A DNA stretch of 64,000 bases from Mycolicibacterium phlei (GCF_001583415.1 NZ_CP014475.1:2418001-2482000), one strand, 5' to 3'. Counted from the stretch's first letter, positions 27,570-37,392 are shown. Numbers and translations: made by a program. The notes: generated by a model not told the origin, from the letters alone.

Positions 27570-28238
27570 TCAGCCGATGTCAGCCAACACACCCTGACTG
27601 ACGTGCAGCGTCTGACCGGTGATGTGGCGCGCCGACGGTGTGGTGAGAAACAGTGCGAGCCTTGCGATTTCGTCGGCGACCGAGGCGGGGGTGTGGGACA
27701 GCCCGACATAGCCCGGCTCGGCGCTGCGGCCCGAGGCCACCACGTTGACGGTGATGCCGCGGGTGCCGAAGTGGGCGGCCTGCCCGGCGGTCCAGTTCGA
27801 CAGCGCCGCCTTGATCGCCGCCTCGGCGCTGCCGTCGGCCGGGTTCTGGGGCACCACGCTCAGGATCGAGCCGCCCGAGCGCAGCTGGTCGCCGAGGACC
27901 TGCACGGTCAGCACCGTCGACAGCACCGTCGCGTCCAGCGCGCTGCGCCACGCGGTGGCCAGCTCGGTCAGCGAGTAGGTGCGCGGATCACCGCCCTGCC
28001 ACTTCGGGGCGGGGACGTTGACGATGGTGTCCAGGTAGTGGAACTGCGAGCGCGCCGCCTCGACGCTGGCGGGATCGGTGTTGTCGAAGACAACCGCGTC
28101 GACGTCGAGCTCCTTGGCGGCCACCTCGAGCTCGTCGCGGCGGGCGCCCGCGATCACCACCCGGTGGCCGGCGTCGCGGAACCCTCCGGCGATCGTGCGA
28201 CCCAGATCGGTGTCTCCACCGGTGACGAGCACCTCCAT
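27570..28238 (-). CDS. SDR-family protein with altered active site (Rv1856c-like)
   Basis: A 222-aa Rossmann-fold protein. The N-terminal nucleotide motif is MEVLVTGGDTDLGRTIAGGF (TGGxxxLG) and the later strand/turn ILSVVPQNPADGS fits the SDR fold. The usual YxxxK catalytic pair is not intact: in GSAEAAIKAALSNW the lysine is present but the position four residues before is Glu, and no Tyr is nearby. It may therefore bind NAD(P) without classical dehydrogenase chemistry. Length matches Rv1856c (225 aa). ATG at 28238 is preceded by AGGGAGG; the longer frame to 28277 lacks support. Confidence 0.82.
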   Translation of the reverse strand: MEVLVTGGDTDLGRTIAGGFRDAGHRVVIAGARRDELEVAAKELDVDAVVFDNTDPASVEAARSQFHYLDTIVNVPAPKWQGGDPRTYSLTELATAWRSALDATVLSTVLTVQVLGDQLRSGGSILSVVPQNPADGSAEAAIKAALSNWTAGQAAHFGTRGITVNVVASGRSAEPGYVGLSHTPASVADEIARLALFLTTPSARHITGQTLHVSQGVLADIG

Positions 28239-28280
28239 CGGGCGACCTCCCTGTCCTTTTCCGCGCGTTTGCGGCAATGT

Positions 28281-28292
28281 TACTGGACAGTA
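28281..28292. promoter_or_regulatory. Palindromic candidate operator between SDR gene and modB
   Basis: TACTGGACAGTA is a perfect 12-bp palindrome of the kind bound by TetR/GntR-type dimers. It lies 43-54 bases upstream of the SDR start and 75 bases upstream of modB in a divergent promoter region. No regulator gene adjoins it. Confidence 0.4.
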
Positions 28293-28366
28293 GCTAGTCG
28301 ACGAAACCGGCGCGCGGCGCGCCGTGCCCTAGGGTTTGAGGCCGTGGAGTCCAGGGCGGCACCGGC

Positions 28367-29164
28367 GTGAACGCATCCGCTGGTCTGCCGCGCTGGCTGT
28401 ACGTGCCCGCCGGGATCGCGGCGCTGTTTGTGACGCTGCCGCTGGTCGCGGTCGCGGTGAAGGTCGACTGGGCCAACTTCCTCACCCTGATCAGCAGCGA
28501 CTCGTCGGTTACCGCGCTGCTGCTGAGCCTGCGCACCGCCGCCGCCAGCACCCTGCTGTGCCTGGTCTTCGGGGTGCCGCTGGCGCTGGTGCTGGCCCGC
28601 GCCGACAGCATGGTGGTGCGGATGGTGCGCCCGGTGATCCTGCTGCCGTTGGTGCTGCCGCCGGTCGTCGGTGGCCTGGCGCTGCTGTACGCGTTCGGCC
28701 GGGCGGGCCTGATCGGGGAGTACCTGGAGGCGGCGGGGCTGCGGATCGCGTTCACGACGACCGCGGTGGTGCTGGCGCAGACCTTCGTCTCGCTGCCGTT
28801 TCTGGTGATCTCCCTGGAGGGGGCGGCGCGCACAGCGGGCACCGACTACGAGGTGGTGGCCGCGACGCTGGGGGCCCGGCCGACGCGGGTGTGGTGGCGG
28901 GTGACCCTGCCGCTGCTGGCGCCCGGCCTGGTGTCGGGGGCGGTGCTGGCGTTCGCCCGGTCGCTGGGGGAGTTCGGCGCCACCCTGACCTTCGCGGGCT
29001 CCCGGGAGGGGGTGACGCGCACGCTGCCGCTGGAGATCTACCTGCAGCGGGAGACCGATCCCGAGGCCGCGGTGGCGCTGTCGCTGCTGCTGGTCGCGGT
29101 GGCCGCCATCGTCGTGCTGGGGCTGGGTGCCCGGCGGTTGCGAGGTGCCGGTGCCTGGGCTTGA
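28367..29164 (+). CDS. modB: Molybdate ABC transporter permease
   Basis: A 265-aa inner-membrane permease with about six hydrophobic helices ([58 protein letters not shown]). The ABC-permease cytoplasmic loop [26 protein letters not shown] couples it to the ATPase, and [20 protein letters not shown] is typical of ModB. It matches Rv1858. In M. tuberculosis modA (binding protein) lies directly upstream; here only 128 bases separate it from the SDR gene and no modA is present. It overlaps modC by 14 bp. Start GTG. Confidence 0.9.
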   Translation: MNASAGLPRWLYVPAGIAALFVTLPLVAVAVKVDWANFLTLISSDSSVTALLLSLRTAAASTLLCLVFGVPLALVLARADSMVVRMVRPVILLPLVLPPVVGGLALLYAFGRAGLIGEYLEAAGLRIAFTTTAVVLAQTFVSLPFLVISLEGAARTAGTDYEVVAATLGARPTRVWWRVTLPLLAPGLVSGAVLAFARSLGEFGATLTFAGSREGVTRTLPLEIYLQRETDPEAAVALSLLLVAVAAIVVLGLGARRLRGAGAWA

Positions 29165-30203
29165 GGTGCGCGCGGTGGTGCGCAGCCGCGGGGTGGACCT
29201 GCGGGTCGCGCTGGGCGCCGGCGAGGTGCTCGCCGTGCTGGGGCCCAACGGTGCGGGCAAATCGACGCTGCTGCACGTGATCGCGGGGCTGATCCGCCCC
29301 GACGACGGGATGGTGCGGGTCGGGGACCGCACCCTCACCGACACCGCGACCGGGGTCCACGTGCCCACCCACGACCGTCGCGTCGGGCTACTGCTGCAGG
29401 ATCCGCTGCTGTTCCCGCATCTGCGGGTGCGGGCCAACGTGGCGTTCGCGCCCGGCAGCGGTGACCCGCAGCGCTGGCTGGCCGCCGTCGACGCCGCCGA
29501 TCTCGCCGACCGTCGGCCCCGGCAGCTGTCCGGCGGCCAGGCGCAGCGGGTGGCGCTGGCCCGGGCGCTGGCCGCCGAACCCGATGTGCTGCTGCTCGAC
29601 GAGCCGCTCGCCGGACTCGACGTCGCCGCCGCGGCCGCGATGCGCAAGGTGCTGCGCCGGGTGCTCACCTGGGACGGCCGGTCGGCGGTGCTGGTCACCC
29701 ACGAGGTGCTCGACGTGCTCACCCTGGCCGACCGGGTGGTGGTGCTGGAGTCCGGCCGGATCGTCGAAACAGGTTCGACGGCAACGGTATTGAGCACCCC
29801 GCGGAGCAGGTTCGGCGCCCGGTTCGCCGGGGTGAACCTGGTCGGCGGCACCGCGGACGGTCCGGGCGCGATGAGCACGCCGTGGGGTGCGACCTGGCAC
29901 GGGGTGGCCGCGGCCGATATCGCGGCGGGGGAGCGGGTGGTCGCGCTGTTCCGCCCGTCGGCGGTGGCGGTGTACCGGGACGTGCCGGCGGGCAGCCCCC
30001 GCAACACCACCCGCGTCACGGTCGCCGAGCTCGACAGCCGCGGCCCGACGATCCGCGTCCGCGCCGAGGAACAGCCCGACGGCGGACCCGGCCTGGCCGC
30101 CGACATCACCACCGAGTCGGCGGCCGAACTGCGGCTGGCGCCCGGCGACGACGTCTACTTCACGGTGAAGGCGCAGGAGGTCTCGCTGTACCCCGCCGCG
30201 TAA
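29151..30203 (+). CDS. modC: Molybdate ABC transporter ATP-binding protein
   Basis: A 350-aa ATPase. Walker A is [19 protein letters not shown], the Q-loop [13 protein letters not shown], the ABC signature [20 protein letters not shown], Walker [14 protein letters not shown] and the switch histidine [11 protein letters not shown]. The C-terminal third is a molybdate-binding MOP/TOBE domain ([40 protein letters not shown]), which can sense molybdate and inhibit transport. GTG at 29151 was chosen because GAGG lies five bases upstream; GTG 29145 is possible. With modB it forms a two-gene unit lacking a binding protein. Confidence 0.9.
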   Translation: MPGLEVRAVVRSRGVDLRVALGAGEVLAVLGPNGAGKSTLLHVIAGLIRPDDGMVRVGDRTLTDTATGVHVPTHDRRVGLLLQDPLLFPHLRVRANVAFAPGSGDPQRWLAAVDAADLADRRPRQLSGGQAQRVALARALAAEPDVLLLDEPLAGLDVAAAAAMRKVLRRVLTWDGRSAVLVTHEVLDVLTLADRVVVLESGRIVETGSTATVLSTPRSRFGARFAGVNLVGGTADGPGAMSTPWGATWHGVAAADIAAGERVVALFRPSAVAVYRDVPAGSPRNTTRVTVAELDSRGPTIRVRAEEQPDGGPGLAADITTESAAELRLAPGDDVYFTVKAQEVSLYPAA

Positions 30204-30230
30204 CGGCGGGCGGCGGGTGCGCGACGTACC

Positions 30231-30278
30231 AGGTGATCGCTGTAGGTGATCGTTGTAGGTGATCGCTGTAGGTGATCG
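30231..30278. repeat. Four tandem 13-bp repeats downstream of modC
   Basis: AGGTGATCG recurs exactly at 30231, 30244, 30257 and 30270 with a period of 13 bp; the intervening bases are CTGT, TTGT and CTGT. The array starts 27 bases after the modC stop and ends about 190 bases before apa. It is too short for a minisatellite gene; slippage or a multi-site binding array are the options. Confidence 0.9.
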
Positions 30279-30469
30279 ACCCCGACATCTTTGCCGACGC
30301 GACACGCGCACGCCGCCCACGCCCGCCGGGGCGTGGGACGCCTTGCCGTGTCAGCAATTTCACATCGACGGTCTGTCTGGCCGTTTCGAGTTCTCAGCTA
30401 TTTCTCAGATCGAAACATTTTGAGCAGTGCTTACTTGCGTCACGGCCGTAACACGGTAGTTTCTTCCCC

Positions 30470-31480
30470 ATGACTGAGCCGGATGCGATTTCTCACCACC
30501 GCAGGGGTCTGTCGCGGACGCTGGCGATCGCGGCGATCTCCGGTGCCACCGCGGTAGCGCTCACCCTACCGGGCGTCGCGCAGGCGCAGCCCGAGCCGAC
30601 GCCGGAGCCGGCGCCGCCGGGCAACGTCCTGCAGGATCCGCCGCCCGCCGATCCGAACGCGCCGGCCCCGCCGGCCGATCCGAACGTCCCGCCGGCTCCG
30701 CCGGCCCCGCCGGCCGATCCGAATGCCCCGGCCCCGCCGCCGGGCGATCCCAACGTCGCGCCCGCGGACCCGGACGCGCCCCCGCCGCCCGCCGCTGAGC
30801 CGGGCCGGGTGGACTCGCCCGCCGGCGGGCTGAGCTTCGTGGTGCCGGAGGGCTGGCAGGTCTCCGACTCCACGCAGCTGTCCTACGGTCAGGCGTTGCT
30901 GACCAAGATCGCCCCCGAGGGCGCCGAGCCGCCGAACGACACCAGCGTGCTGCTCGGCCGGCTGGACCTGAAGCTGTTCGCCGGCGCCGAGACCGACAAC
31001 ACCAAGGCCGCCCAGCGGCTGGCGTCGGACATGGGCGAGTTCTTCATGCCGTTCCCGGGCACCCGGATCAACCAGCAGACCGTGCAGCTCGACGCCGACG
31101 GCATGCCGGGCGTCGCCTCGTACTACGAGGTGAAGTTCACCGACACCAACAAGCCGAACGGCCAGATCTGGGCCGGTGTGGTCGGCAAGCCGGTCGAACC
31201 GGGCACCCCGCGCGGGCAGCGCACCCCGGAGCGGTGGTTCGTCGTGTGGCTGGGCACCGCCAACAACCCGGTGCCCAAGGAGGAGGCGATCGCGCTGGCG
31301 AACTCGATTCGCCCGTACACCCCGCCGCCGCCTCCGCCGCCGGACCCGAACGCGCCGCTGCCGCCGCCGGACCCCAACGCTCCGCCGCCGGACCCGAACG
31401 CGCCGGCACCGCGGCCCGGTGTCGGGGTGGCCGTGCCCGTCGCACCGGAGAACGCGCCGGGGATGCTGCCCCCGGCCTGA
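30470..31480 (+). CDS. apa: Alanine/proline-rich secreted antigen Apa (fibronectin attachment protein)
   Basis: A 336-aa secreted glycoprotein homologue (Rv1860, also called FAP or ModD). A signal peptide with twin arginine context and cleavage after AQA ([11 protein letters not shown], about residue 40) leads into a Pro/Ala-rich region built on [12 protein letters not shown] repeats (to about 115). The globular core [20 protein letters not shown] ... [20 protein letters not shown] ... [16 protein letters not shown] ... [16 protein letters not shown] follows, and then a second proline-rich tail. Apa is O-mannosylated and binds fibronectin in pathogenic mycobacteria. A clean terminator follows. 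The preceding modBC order matches M. tuberculosis. Confidence 0.94.
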   Translation: MTEPDAISHHRRGLSRTLAIAAISGATAVALTLPGVAQAQPEPTPEPAPPGNVLQDPPPADPNAPAPPADPNVPPAPPAPPADPNAPAPPPGDPNVAPADPDAPPPPAAEPGRVDSPAGGLSFVVPEGWQVSDSTQLSYGQALLTKIAPEGAEPPNDTSVLLGRLDLKLFAGAETDNTKAAQRLASDMGEFFMPFPGTRINQQTVQLDADGMPGVASYYEVKFTDTNKPNGQIWAGVVGKPVEPGTPRGQRTPERWFVVWLGTANNPVPKEEAIALANSIRPYTPPPPPPPDPNAPLPPPDPNAPPPDPNAPAPRPGVGVAVPVAPENAPGMLPPA

Positions 31481-31495
31481 TCCGGTCCTCCGAAC

Positions 31496-31543
31496 AGCAG
31501 AACGCCGACCCGGCTGCGTGCCGGGTCGGCGTTTCTGCTTTCT
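31496..31543. terminator. Terminator between apa and the convergent small secreted protein gene
   Basis: AGCAGAACGCCGACCCGGC pairs with GCCGGGTCGGCGTTTCTGCT around TGCGT, with a single bulge. TTTCTGCTTTC gives a modest T-rich tail on the plus strand. Because it lies between convergent genes it probably works in both directions. Confidence 0.8.
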
Positions 31544-31556
31544 GGACTCCGGTGTT

Positions 31557-31802
31557 CTAGGGGCCGACGCGCGGCGGGTTGGCGTTGGCGACGTTGAGGA
31601 TGAAGCAGTTCGTGCCGCCGAAGCCCATCGCGCCCGCGGACTGGCACCGCTCGAAGCTGCCGTCCTCGGCGACCGGCCCGTCGCAGATGGTGCCGCCACC
31701 CCACGGGGTCCAGGCCCCCTGACATCCGGCGTTGGCCGGGGCGGCGAACGTCAGACCACCGGCGACCAGAGCGCCGACCGCCAGTGCGATTCGTGTCCTC
31801 AT
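31557..31802 (-). CDS. Small secreted cysteine-containing mycobacterial protein
   Basis: An 81-aa protein with a clear signal peptide ([20 protein letters not shown], cleavage likely after ANA), leaving a 55-residue mature chain. It contains four cysteines arranged as [27 protein letters not shown] and TNCFIL, which could form two disulphides. The CDGPV-x-DGSF-x-RC pattern occurs in small exported mycobacterial proteins of unknown function. ATG start with AGAGAGGTG upstream. I do not assign a role. Confidence 0.75.
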   Translation of the reverse strand: MRTRIALAVGALVAGGLTFAAPANAGCQGAWTPWGGGTICDGPVAEDGSFERCQSAGAMGFGGTNCFILNVANANPPRVGP

Positions 31803-31996
31803 CTGTACACCTCTCTCCGGGAGACCGGCTCGGGCCGTGTCGGAAACCTCCGGGTTATCTGCTGGGTAGCTGTCTGAAGTCGTTATCCGAAGTTATCTCC
31901 AGGTTATGTCGCCGTGATCTGCGGAGGAATCGGGATTTTCCCCACATCGGCACCCGCAGGGTGGTGTGGCGACGGTCGCGGCGCGACGATGTCGGA

Positions 31997-33013
31997 GTGA
32001 GCACCCAGACCATGACCGCATGGCAGGTTCGCCGTCCGGGTCCGATCGCCACCCGGCCGCTGCAGCGCGCTGAACTCCCGGTCCCGCAACCCGGGCCGGG
32101 TGAGCTTCTCGTCGCGGTCCGCGCCTGCGGGGTGTGCCGCACCGATCTTCACGTCGCCGAGGGCGACCTGGCCGTGCACAAGCCCGACGTGGTGCCCGGC
32201 CATGAGGTGGTCGCCGAGGTGGTGGCCGTCGGCGACGGCGCCGGAACCGAGTTCGCGGTGGGGGACCGGGTCGGCATCGCCTGGCTGCGCCACACCTGCG
32301 GTGAGTGCATCTACTGCAGACGCGGGGCGGAGAACCTGTGCCCGCAGTCCCGCTACACCGGATGGGACGCCGACGGCGGCTATGCTGAATTCGCCACTGT
32401 TCCAGCCGCTTTCGCGTTACCGCTGCCGCCGGGGTACTCCGACACCGAGCTGGCACCGCTGCTGTGCGCGGGGATCATCGGCTACCGGGCGCTGCTGCGC
32501 GCCGATCTGCCGCCGGGCGGCCGGCTCGGCATCTACGGGTTCGGCGGCAGCGCCCACCTCACCGCCCAGGTGGCGCTGGCCCTGGGCGCGGAGGTGCATG
32601 TGATGACCCGCGGCGAGCACGCCCGCGAGCTGGCGCTGTCGCTGGGCGCGGCCTCGGCGCAGGGTCCCGCCGACCCGCCGCCGGTCCCGCTGGACTCCGC
32701 GATCCTGTTCGCCCCGGTCGGAGAGCTGGTGCTGCCCGCGCTGGAAGCGCTCGACCGGGGCGGGACGCTGGCCATCGCGGGCATCCACCTGTCCGACATC
32801 CCGACGCTGAACTATCAGCGCCACCTGTTCCAGGAGCGTCAGGTCCGGTCGGTCACCGCCAACACCCGCGCCGACGCCCGCGCGTTCCTGAAGTTCGCCG
32901 CCGAACACCGGATCTCGGTGACGCACCCGGTCTATCCGCTCGACCGCGCCGACGAGGCGCTGGCCGATCTGGCCGCCGGCCGGTTCTCCGGGGCCGCGGT
33001 GCTGACCGTCTGA
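31997..33013 (+). CDS. adhA: Zinc-dependent alcohol dehydrogenase (AdhA-like, Rv1862)
   Basis: A 338-aa medium-chain dehydrogenase. The catalytic zinc cysteine lies in [15 protein letters not shown], with PGHEVVAEV supplying histidine and glutamate; the structural zinc loop [15 protein letters not shown] has all four cysteines; the Rossmann motif is [36 protein letters not shown] and [21 protein letters not shown] fit the bacterial subfamily of Rv1862 (346 aa). The usual GxGxxG is GFGGSA, so cofactor preference is best left open. GTG at 31997 gives [14 protein letters not shown] 32012 is the alternative. Confidence 0.9.
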   Translation: MSTQTMTAWQVRRPGPIATRPLQRAELPVPQPGPGELLVAVRACGVCRTDLHVAEGDLAVHKPDVVPGHEVVAEVVAVGDGAGTEFAVGDRVGIAWLRHTCGECIYCRRGAENLCPQSRYTGWDADGGYAEFATVPAAFALPLPPGYSDTELAPLLCAGIIGYRALLRADLPPGGRLGIYGFGGSAHLTAQVALALGAEVHVMTRGEHARELALSLGAASAQGPADPPPVPLDSAILFAPVGELVLPALEALDRGGTLAIAGIHLSDIPTLNYQRHLFQERQVRSVTANTRADARAFLKFAAEHRISVTHPVYPLDRADEALADLAAGRFSGAAVLTV

Positions 33014-33017
33014 CGGC

Positions 33018-33497
33018 TCAGAGTTCGGCGAGCGCGGCGCCGAGACGACCGCGCAGATCGCCGCGGCCGTAGCGGTACAGCGGGCCGCGGCCGTCGGAGA
33101 GGATCAGCCGCAGCCGCGCCATGCCGCGCGGGGCCACCGGGCGCGGCGAGTGCAGGTGCAGCGCGATCCGGTCGATCAGATCCGCGGCCGCGACGATGTT
33201 CGCGACGTTCAGCGGGATCCGCGAGGACATCAACGGCCCGGTCGCGGTGGCGTCGTGCAGGAGCTGGCGTAGGGCGCGTGCGATCGTCTCGCGTTCCCGC
33301 CGCGACGTCAGCCGGGCGGCGTGCACGGCCAGCGCGCTGCCCGGGGGCGCCGGTACGCCGACGGCGATGTCGCGGTCGAGCCTGTCCGCGGTCAGCCGTG
33401 CGACCAGTCGGGTCAGCAGGGAGGCCGAGGCGGCGCCGGCCTGTTCGGGCGTCCGCTGGTGGACGGTGGTGACGTGCTGTGCCTGGTGGGAAGTCAT
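33018..33497 (-). CDS. Conserved hypothetical protein
   Basis: A 159-aa protein I do not recognise. It is arginine/leucine-rich and probably helical (LLTRLVARLTADRLDRDIAV, RERETIARALRQLLHDA, VAAADLIDRIALHLH), with a basic C-terminal half (MARLRLILSDGRGPLYRYGR) and neither signal peptide nor membrane helix. It is divergent from the CGNR regulator gene, and the shared 111-bp promoter region carries direct repeats, so the two may be co-regulated. Codon use looks coding and ends four bases from the adhA stop. Confidence 0.6.
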   Translation of the reverse strand: MTSHQAQHVTTVHQRTPEQAGAASASLLTRLVARLTADRLDRDIAVGVPAPPGSALAVHAARLTSRRERETIARALRQLLHDATATGPLMSSRIPLNVANIVAAADLIDRIALHLHSPRPVAPRGMARLRLILSDGRGPLYRYGRGDLRGRLGAALAEL

Positions 33498-33530
33498 GTC
33501 GTTCGTCGTTTCACTCGGCTGCTCAACTTG

Positions 33531-33591
33531 TGACCACTAAACACGTTATACAGGTCACGCATGACTAGTCAAATTGCTATACCGGTCACGC
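33531..33591. promoter_or_regulatory. Direct-repeat operator candidates in the divergent promoter of the CGNR gene
   Basis: TATACAGGTCACGC (33547-33560) and TATACCGGTCACGC (33578-33591) differ at one base and are exactly 31 bp apart, about three helical turns, so both would face the same side of the DNA. An inverted half-site GTGACC lies at 33531-33536. The second copy ends 17 bases before the CGNR start and contains a -10-like TATACC. This stretch is AT-richer than its surroundings. Confidence 0.6.
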
Positions 33592-33608
33592 GTCTCTAGA
33601 GTGGTGTC

Positions 33609-34196
33609 ATGGCCGTCGACCGCAGACAGTGGCCCGCCGACGACGAGACCAAGCCCGCCCCGCCGGGCCTCGACCGCATCCAGGCCCTGATCAACACGGT
33701 CGAGCTGCCCGACGGCGCGGACCGGCTGGCCGATCCCGCCGACGCCGGCCCGTGGCTGCGCGACAACGGTCTGCTGGCCGCCGGCGCCGACGTCGACGAG
33801 ACCGATCTGCGGTTCCTGCGTGAGGTGCGCGAGGCGTTCCGGGCGCTGGTCGTGCACAACGCCGGTGGGCCGGAGCCGTCAGTGGAGGAGCTGGCCCCGC
33901 TGCGGACGGTCGTCGCGTCCGGTGCCGCGCACGCCGAACTCGGCGACGACGGTCAGGTGCGGCTGGCGGCGGCCGGGGACTCGGTGCGCGACCGGCTGAT
34001 CGAATTGGTGCTGGTGATGCGCGACGCCCAGCGCGACGGCACCTGGCCGCTGCTGAAGGCGTGCGCCAACGACGAGTGCCGGTGGGCGTTCTACGACCGG
34101 TCCCGCAACCACGGCGGCACCTGGTGCTCGATGTCGACGTGCGGCAACAAGCTCAAGAATCGGGAGTTCCGGGCGCGCAGACGCGGGTCGCGCTGA
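33609..34196 (+). CDS. CGNR zinc-finger transcriptional regulator
   Basis: A 195-aa protein with an N-terminal ABATE-type stress-sensing region (residues 20-140: IQALINTVELPDGADRLADP, ETDLRFLREVREAFRALVVH) and a C-terminal CGNR zinc finger: CANDECRWAFYDRSRNHGG followed by WCSMSTCGNKLKNREFRARR. The four cysteines of C-x4-C and C-x4-C type and the CGN motif are present, so metal and DNA binding are expected. Such regulators are widespread in actinobacteria and mostly uncharacterised. The repeated TATACNGGTCACGC sites just upstream may be its own operators. Confidence 0.85.
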   Translation: MAVDRRQWPADDETKPAPPGLDRIQALINTVELPDGADRLADPADAGPWLRDNGLLAAGADVDETDLRFLREVREAFRALVVHNAGGPEPSVEELAPLRTVVASGAAHAELGDDGQVRLAAAGDSVRDRLIELVLVMRDAQRDGTWPLLKACANDECRWAFYDRSRNHGGTWCSMSTCGNKLKNREFRARRRGSR

Positions 34197-34210
34197 TCAG
34201 CCTCGCGGGG

Positions 34211-34975
34211 TCACATCGACAGGTGCCAGACGAACGCGGCGGCCAGTGCGCCGAGCCCGTTGAGCGACCAGTGCAGCGCGATCGGGGCGAGCAGGCTGCC
34301 GCTGCGGCGGCGCAGCCAGGTGAACACGAAACCGGCGACCGCGGTGGCGGCGACGGCGAGCACCACGCCCGCGACCGTGCCCATCACACCGCCGCCGAAC
34401 AGCCTGGTGAACCCGACATTGCCGCTGGTCAACCCCAGCGAGGAGGCGATGTGCCACAACCCGAACAGCAGCGACCCGGCGGCCGCCACCCCGCGGAACC
34501 CCCAGGCCCGGTTCAGCGCGCCGTGCAGCACACCGCGGAACGCCAGCTCCTCGGGGATCACGGTCTGCAGCGGGATGATGATCATCGAGGCCACCAGGGC
34601 GCCGGAGATCGTGGCGTAGTTGTTGTTCATGAACATCGGCCGCGTCCACGGCAGCAGCAGGCCGATCGCGATCACGGTCGCCACCACGCCGACCGCGGCC
34701 AGCGCGTAACCCGCGCCGGTCTTCCAGTGCTCGCGGCCCAGCCCGAGCTCGGCCCAGCCCAGCCCGCGGGCGCGCACCAGCAGCACCAGGGCGACGGCGG
34801 CGGCCGGAACGGTCGCGACGCTGGCCCACGGCGTGGTGAAGTGCGCGATCAGATTGGTCAGCGCCAGCACCACCACCACGACGGCGATATCGACGTAGGT
34901 GCGGAAGTGGTTCAGGGCGGACAACTGCTCGACCAGCGGATGCGGCCGCTGGGCGGGTACTGCGAGACCAGACAT
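34211..34975 (-). CDS. CPBP-family intramembrane glutamic endopeptidase (Rv1863c-like)
   Basis: A 254-aa protein with about seven hydrophobic helices. The CPBP (CAAX protease and bacteriocin-processing) motifs are EELAFRGVLHGAL (EExxxR), FGLWHIASSLG (FxxxH) and APIALHWSLNGLG near the C-terminus. Known relatives process prenylated proteins or bacteriocins or act as membrane chaperones; the substrate here is unknown. It corresponds to M. tuberculosis Rv1863c (256 aa). ATG at 34975 starts MSGLAVPAQRPH; a longer frame to 36553 is an artefact inside the phosphoketolase gene. It follows that gene by 23 bp. Confidence 0.85.
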   Translation of the reverse strand: MSGLAVPAQRPHPLVEQLSALNHFRTYVDIAVVVVVLALTNLIAHFTTPWASVATVPAAAVALVLLVRARGLGWAELGLGREHWKTGAGYALAAVGVVATVIAIGLLLPWTRPMFMNNNYATISGALVASMIIIPLQTVIPEELAFRGVLHGALNRAWGFRGVAAAGSLLFGLWHIASSLGLTSGNVGFTRLFGGGVMGTVAGVVLAVAATAVAGFVFTWLRRRSGSLLAPIALHWSLNGLGALAAAFVWHLSM

Positions 34976-34998
34976 TGCAATCCACTCTAGCGACCCGA

Positions 34999-37392
34999 TC
35001 AGCCGTCGCCGGCCGTTGCGCGGTATCCGGAATCCCAGGTCCACCCGGAGATCGCGGGGTCGTCCTCGCCGTGCTCGCGGGTGTAGCGGCGGGCCGCCAG
35101 CCGCGCGTCGACCATCCGCTGGCGCAGCAGAGCCGCCCGGCGGGCCAGTCCCTCCACCCGGTCGATCACGTCGATGACCAGGTGAAACCGGTCGAGGTCG
35201 TTGAGCATCACCATGTCGAACGGTGTCGTGGTGGTGCCACGCTCCTTGAAGCCGCGCACGTGCATCTGCGCGTGGTTGGTCCGCCGGTAGGTCAGCCGGT
35301 GGATCAGCCACGGGTAGCCGTGGTAGGCGAAGATCACCGGTTTGTCTGTGGTGAACAACGCATCGAACTCGCGGTCGGACAGTCCGTGCGGATGCTCGGT
35401 GTCGGGCTGCAGCCGCATGATGTCGACGACGTTGACCACCCGGACCCTCAGGTCGGGCAGCTCGCGGTGCAGGATGTCGGCGGCGGCCAGCGTCTCCAGC
35501 GTCGGGACGTCGCCGGCGCAGGCCAGCACCACATCGGGTTCGCCGGTGGTGGTGGAGGCCCAGTCCCAGATGCCCAGCCCGCGGGCGCAGTGCGCGACCG
35601 CGGCGTCGATGTCCAGATAGGTCAGCGCGGGCTGCTTGCCCGCGACGATGACGTTGACGTAGTCGCGGCTGCGCAGGCAGTGGTCGGTCACCGACAGCAG
35701 CGTGTTGGCGTCCGGCGGCAGGTAGACCCGCACCACTTCGGGCCGTTTGTTGGCGACGTGGTCGATGAAGCCGGGATCCTGGTGCGACGCACCGTTGTGG
35801 TCCTGACGCCAGACATGGCTTGTCAGAAGGTAGTTCAGCGACGCGATGGGCCGGCGCCACGGCAGCTCCCGGTTGCGGATCAACCACTTGCAGTGCTGGT
35901 TGAGCATCGAGTCGACGATGTGGACGAACGCCTCGTAGCAGTTGAACAGCCCGTGCCGCCCGGTCAGCAGGTAGCCCTCCAACCAGCCCTGGCACAGGTG
36001 CTCGGAGAGCACCTCCATCACGCGGCCCTCGGGTCCGAGGTGCTCGTCGTCGCCGGTGATCTCGCCCAACCACACCTTGTCGGTGGCCTCCAGCGTCGCC
36101 GCCAACCGGTTCGACGCGGTCTCGTCGGGCCCCATCACCCGGAACCGGTCCGGGTTGCGGACGATGACGTCGCGCAGATAGGTCCCCAGCACCCGGGTCG
36201 CCTCGGCGGTCTGCGAGGCGGGTGCGGAGACGTCGACGGCGTAGTCGGCGAACGGCGGCAGGTCCAGGTCGCGTAGCAGCAGCCCGCCGTTGGTGTGCGG
36301 GCTGGCGCTCATCCGCCGCGGCCCGGACGGGGCCAGCGCCCGCAGTTCGGGGCGCAGCGCCCCGGTGGCGTCGAACAGTTCCTCGGGCCGGTAGCCGCGC
36401 AGCCACTGCTCCAGCGCGGCGCGGTGCTCGGGGTTGGTGCGGGTCTCGGCCAGCGGCACCTGGTGCGACCGCCAGGTGCCCTCGACCTTCACACCGTCGA
36501 CGCGATACGGGCCGGTCCAGCCTTTCGGGGTGCGCAGCACGATCATCGGCCACAGCGGCCTGCCCGTCTCGCCCTCCAGTCGCGCGGCCCGCTGGATCGC
36601 GCCGATCTGGTCGAACGCCTCGTCCAGGGCGGTCGCCAACTGCTGATGCACGCTGGCCGGGTCGTCGCCGGCGACGGTGATCGGCTGGTAGCCGTAGCCG
36701 AACAGCAAAGACTCCAGTTCCTCCTGCGGAATGCGGGCCAGCACGGTCGGATTGGCGATCTTGTAGCCGTTGAGGTGCAGGATCGGCAGCACCGCGCCGT
36801 CGGTGACCGGGTTGAGGAACTTGTTGGAGTGCCAGCTGGCCGCCAGCGGGCCGGTCTCGGCCTCACCGTCGCCGATCACGCACGCCACCACCAGATCCGG
36901 GTTGTCGAACGCGGCGCCGTAGGCGTGCACCAGCGCGTAACCCAGCTCGCCGCCCTCGTGGATCGAGCCGGGTGTCTCGGCGGCCACGTGGCTGGGGATC
37001 CCGCCGGGAAAAGAGAACTGGCGGAACAGTTTCCGCATGCCCTCGGCGTCCTCGGTGATGTGCGAGTACACCTCGCTGTAGGTGCCCTCGAGGTACGCGT
37101 TGGCGACCAGTCCGGGACCGCCGTGGCCGGGCCCGGTGATGTAGATGACGTCGAGGTCGCGTTCGCGGATGATCCGGTTGAGGTGGGTGTAGATCAGGTT
37201 CAGCCCCGGTGTGGTGCCCCAGTGCCCGAGCAGGCGCGGCTTGATGTGCTCGGGGGCCAGCGGTTCGCGCAGCAGCGGGTTGTCCAGCAGGTAGATCTGG
37301 CCGACGGACAGGTAGTTGGCCGCGCGCCAGTAGGCGTCGATCAGGGCGAGTTCGTGGTCGGAGAGCGTCGCGGACAGTGACTGGGCGGTCAT
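34999..37392 (-). CDS. xfp: Xylulose-5-phosphate/fructose-6-phosphate phosphoketolase
   Basis: A 797-aa thiamine-diphosphate enzyme that splits xylulose 5-phosphate or fructose 6-phosphate with phosphate to acetyl phosphate plus a C3 or C4 sugar phosphate. Diagnostic blocks are [40 protein letters not shown], the TDP/metal motif [49 protein letters not shown] and [17 protein letters not shown]. Length is normal for the family. ATG 37392 was chosen; ATGs at 37401/37404 are possible and no start has a strong ribosome site. I do not recall this gene in the M. tuberculosis Rv1863-Rv1867 interval; it offers a bypass to acetyl-CoA. Confidence 0.93.
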   Translation of the reverse strand: MTAQSLSATLSDHELALIDAYWRAANYLSVGQIYLLDNPLLREPLAPEHIKPRLLGHWGTTPGLNLIYTHLNRIIRERDLDVIYITGPGHGGPGLVANAYLEGTYSEVYSHITEDAEGMRKLFRQFSFPGGIPSHVAAETPGSIHEGGELGYALVHAYGAAFDNPDLVVACVIGDGEAETGPLAASWHSNKFLNPVTDGAVLPILHLNGYKIANPTVLARIPQEELESLLFGYGYQPITVAGDDPASVHQQLATALDEAFDQIGAIQRAARLEGETGRPLWPMIVLRTPKGWTGPYRVDGVKVEGTWRSHQVPLAETRTNPEHRAALEQWLRGYRPEELFDATGALRPELRALAPSGPRRMSASPHTNGGLLLRDLDLPPFADYAVDVSAPASQTAEATRVLGTYLRDVIVRNPDRFRVMGPDETASNRLAATLEATDKVWLGEITGDDEHLGPEGRVMEVLSEHLCQGWLEGYLLTGRHGLFNCYEAFVHIVDSMLNQHCKWLIRNRELPWRRPIASLNYLLTSHVWRQDHNGASHQDPGFIDHVANKRPEVVRVYLPPDANTLLSVTDHCLRSRDYVNVIVAGKQPALTYLDIDAAVAHCARGLGIWDWASTTTGEPDVVLACAGDVPTLETLAAADILHRELPDLRVRVVNVVDIMRLQPDTEHPHGLSDREFDALFTTDKPVIFAYHGYPWLIHRLTYRRTNHAQMHVRGFKERGTTTTPFDMVMLNDLDRFHLVIDVIDRVEGLARRAALLRQRMVDARLAARRYTREHGEDDPAISGWTWDSGYRATAGDG

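Noticed and set aside
30470..31480. Repeats in apa as a minisatellite or PE/PPE gene
   Set aside because: The proline-rich units are part of a conserved Apa protein with a signal peptide and globular core; no PE or PPE domain is present.
34211..36553. 780-aa minus-strand frame covering CPBP protease and part of phosphoketolase
   Set aside because: Only the last 254 residues are real (CPBP protease). The upstream part is an out-of-frame shadow of phosphoketolase with no recognisable domain.
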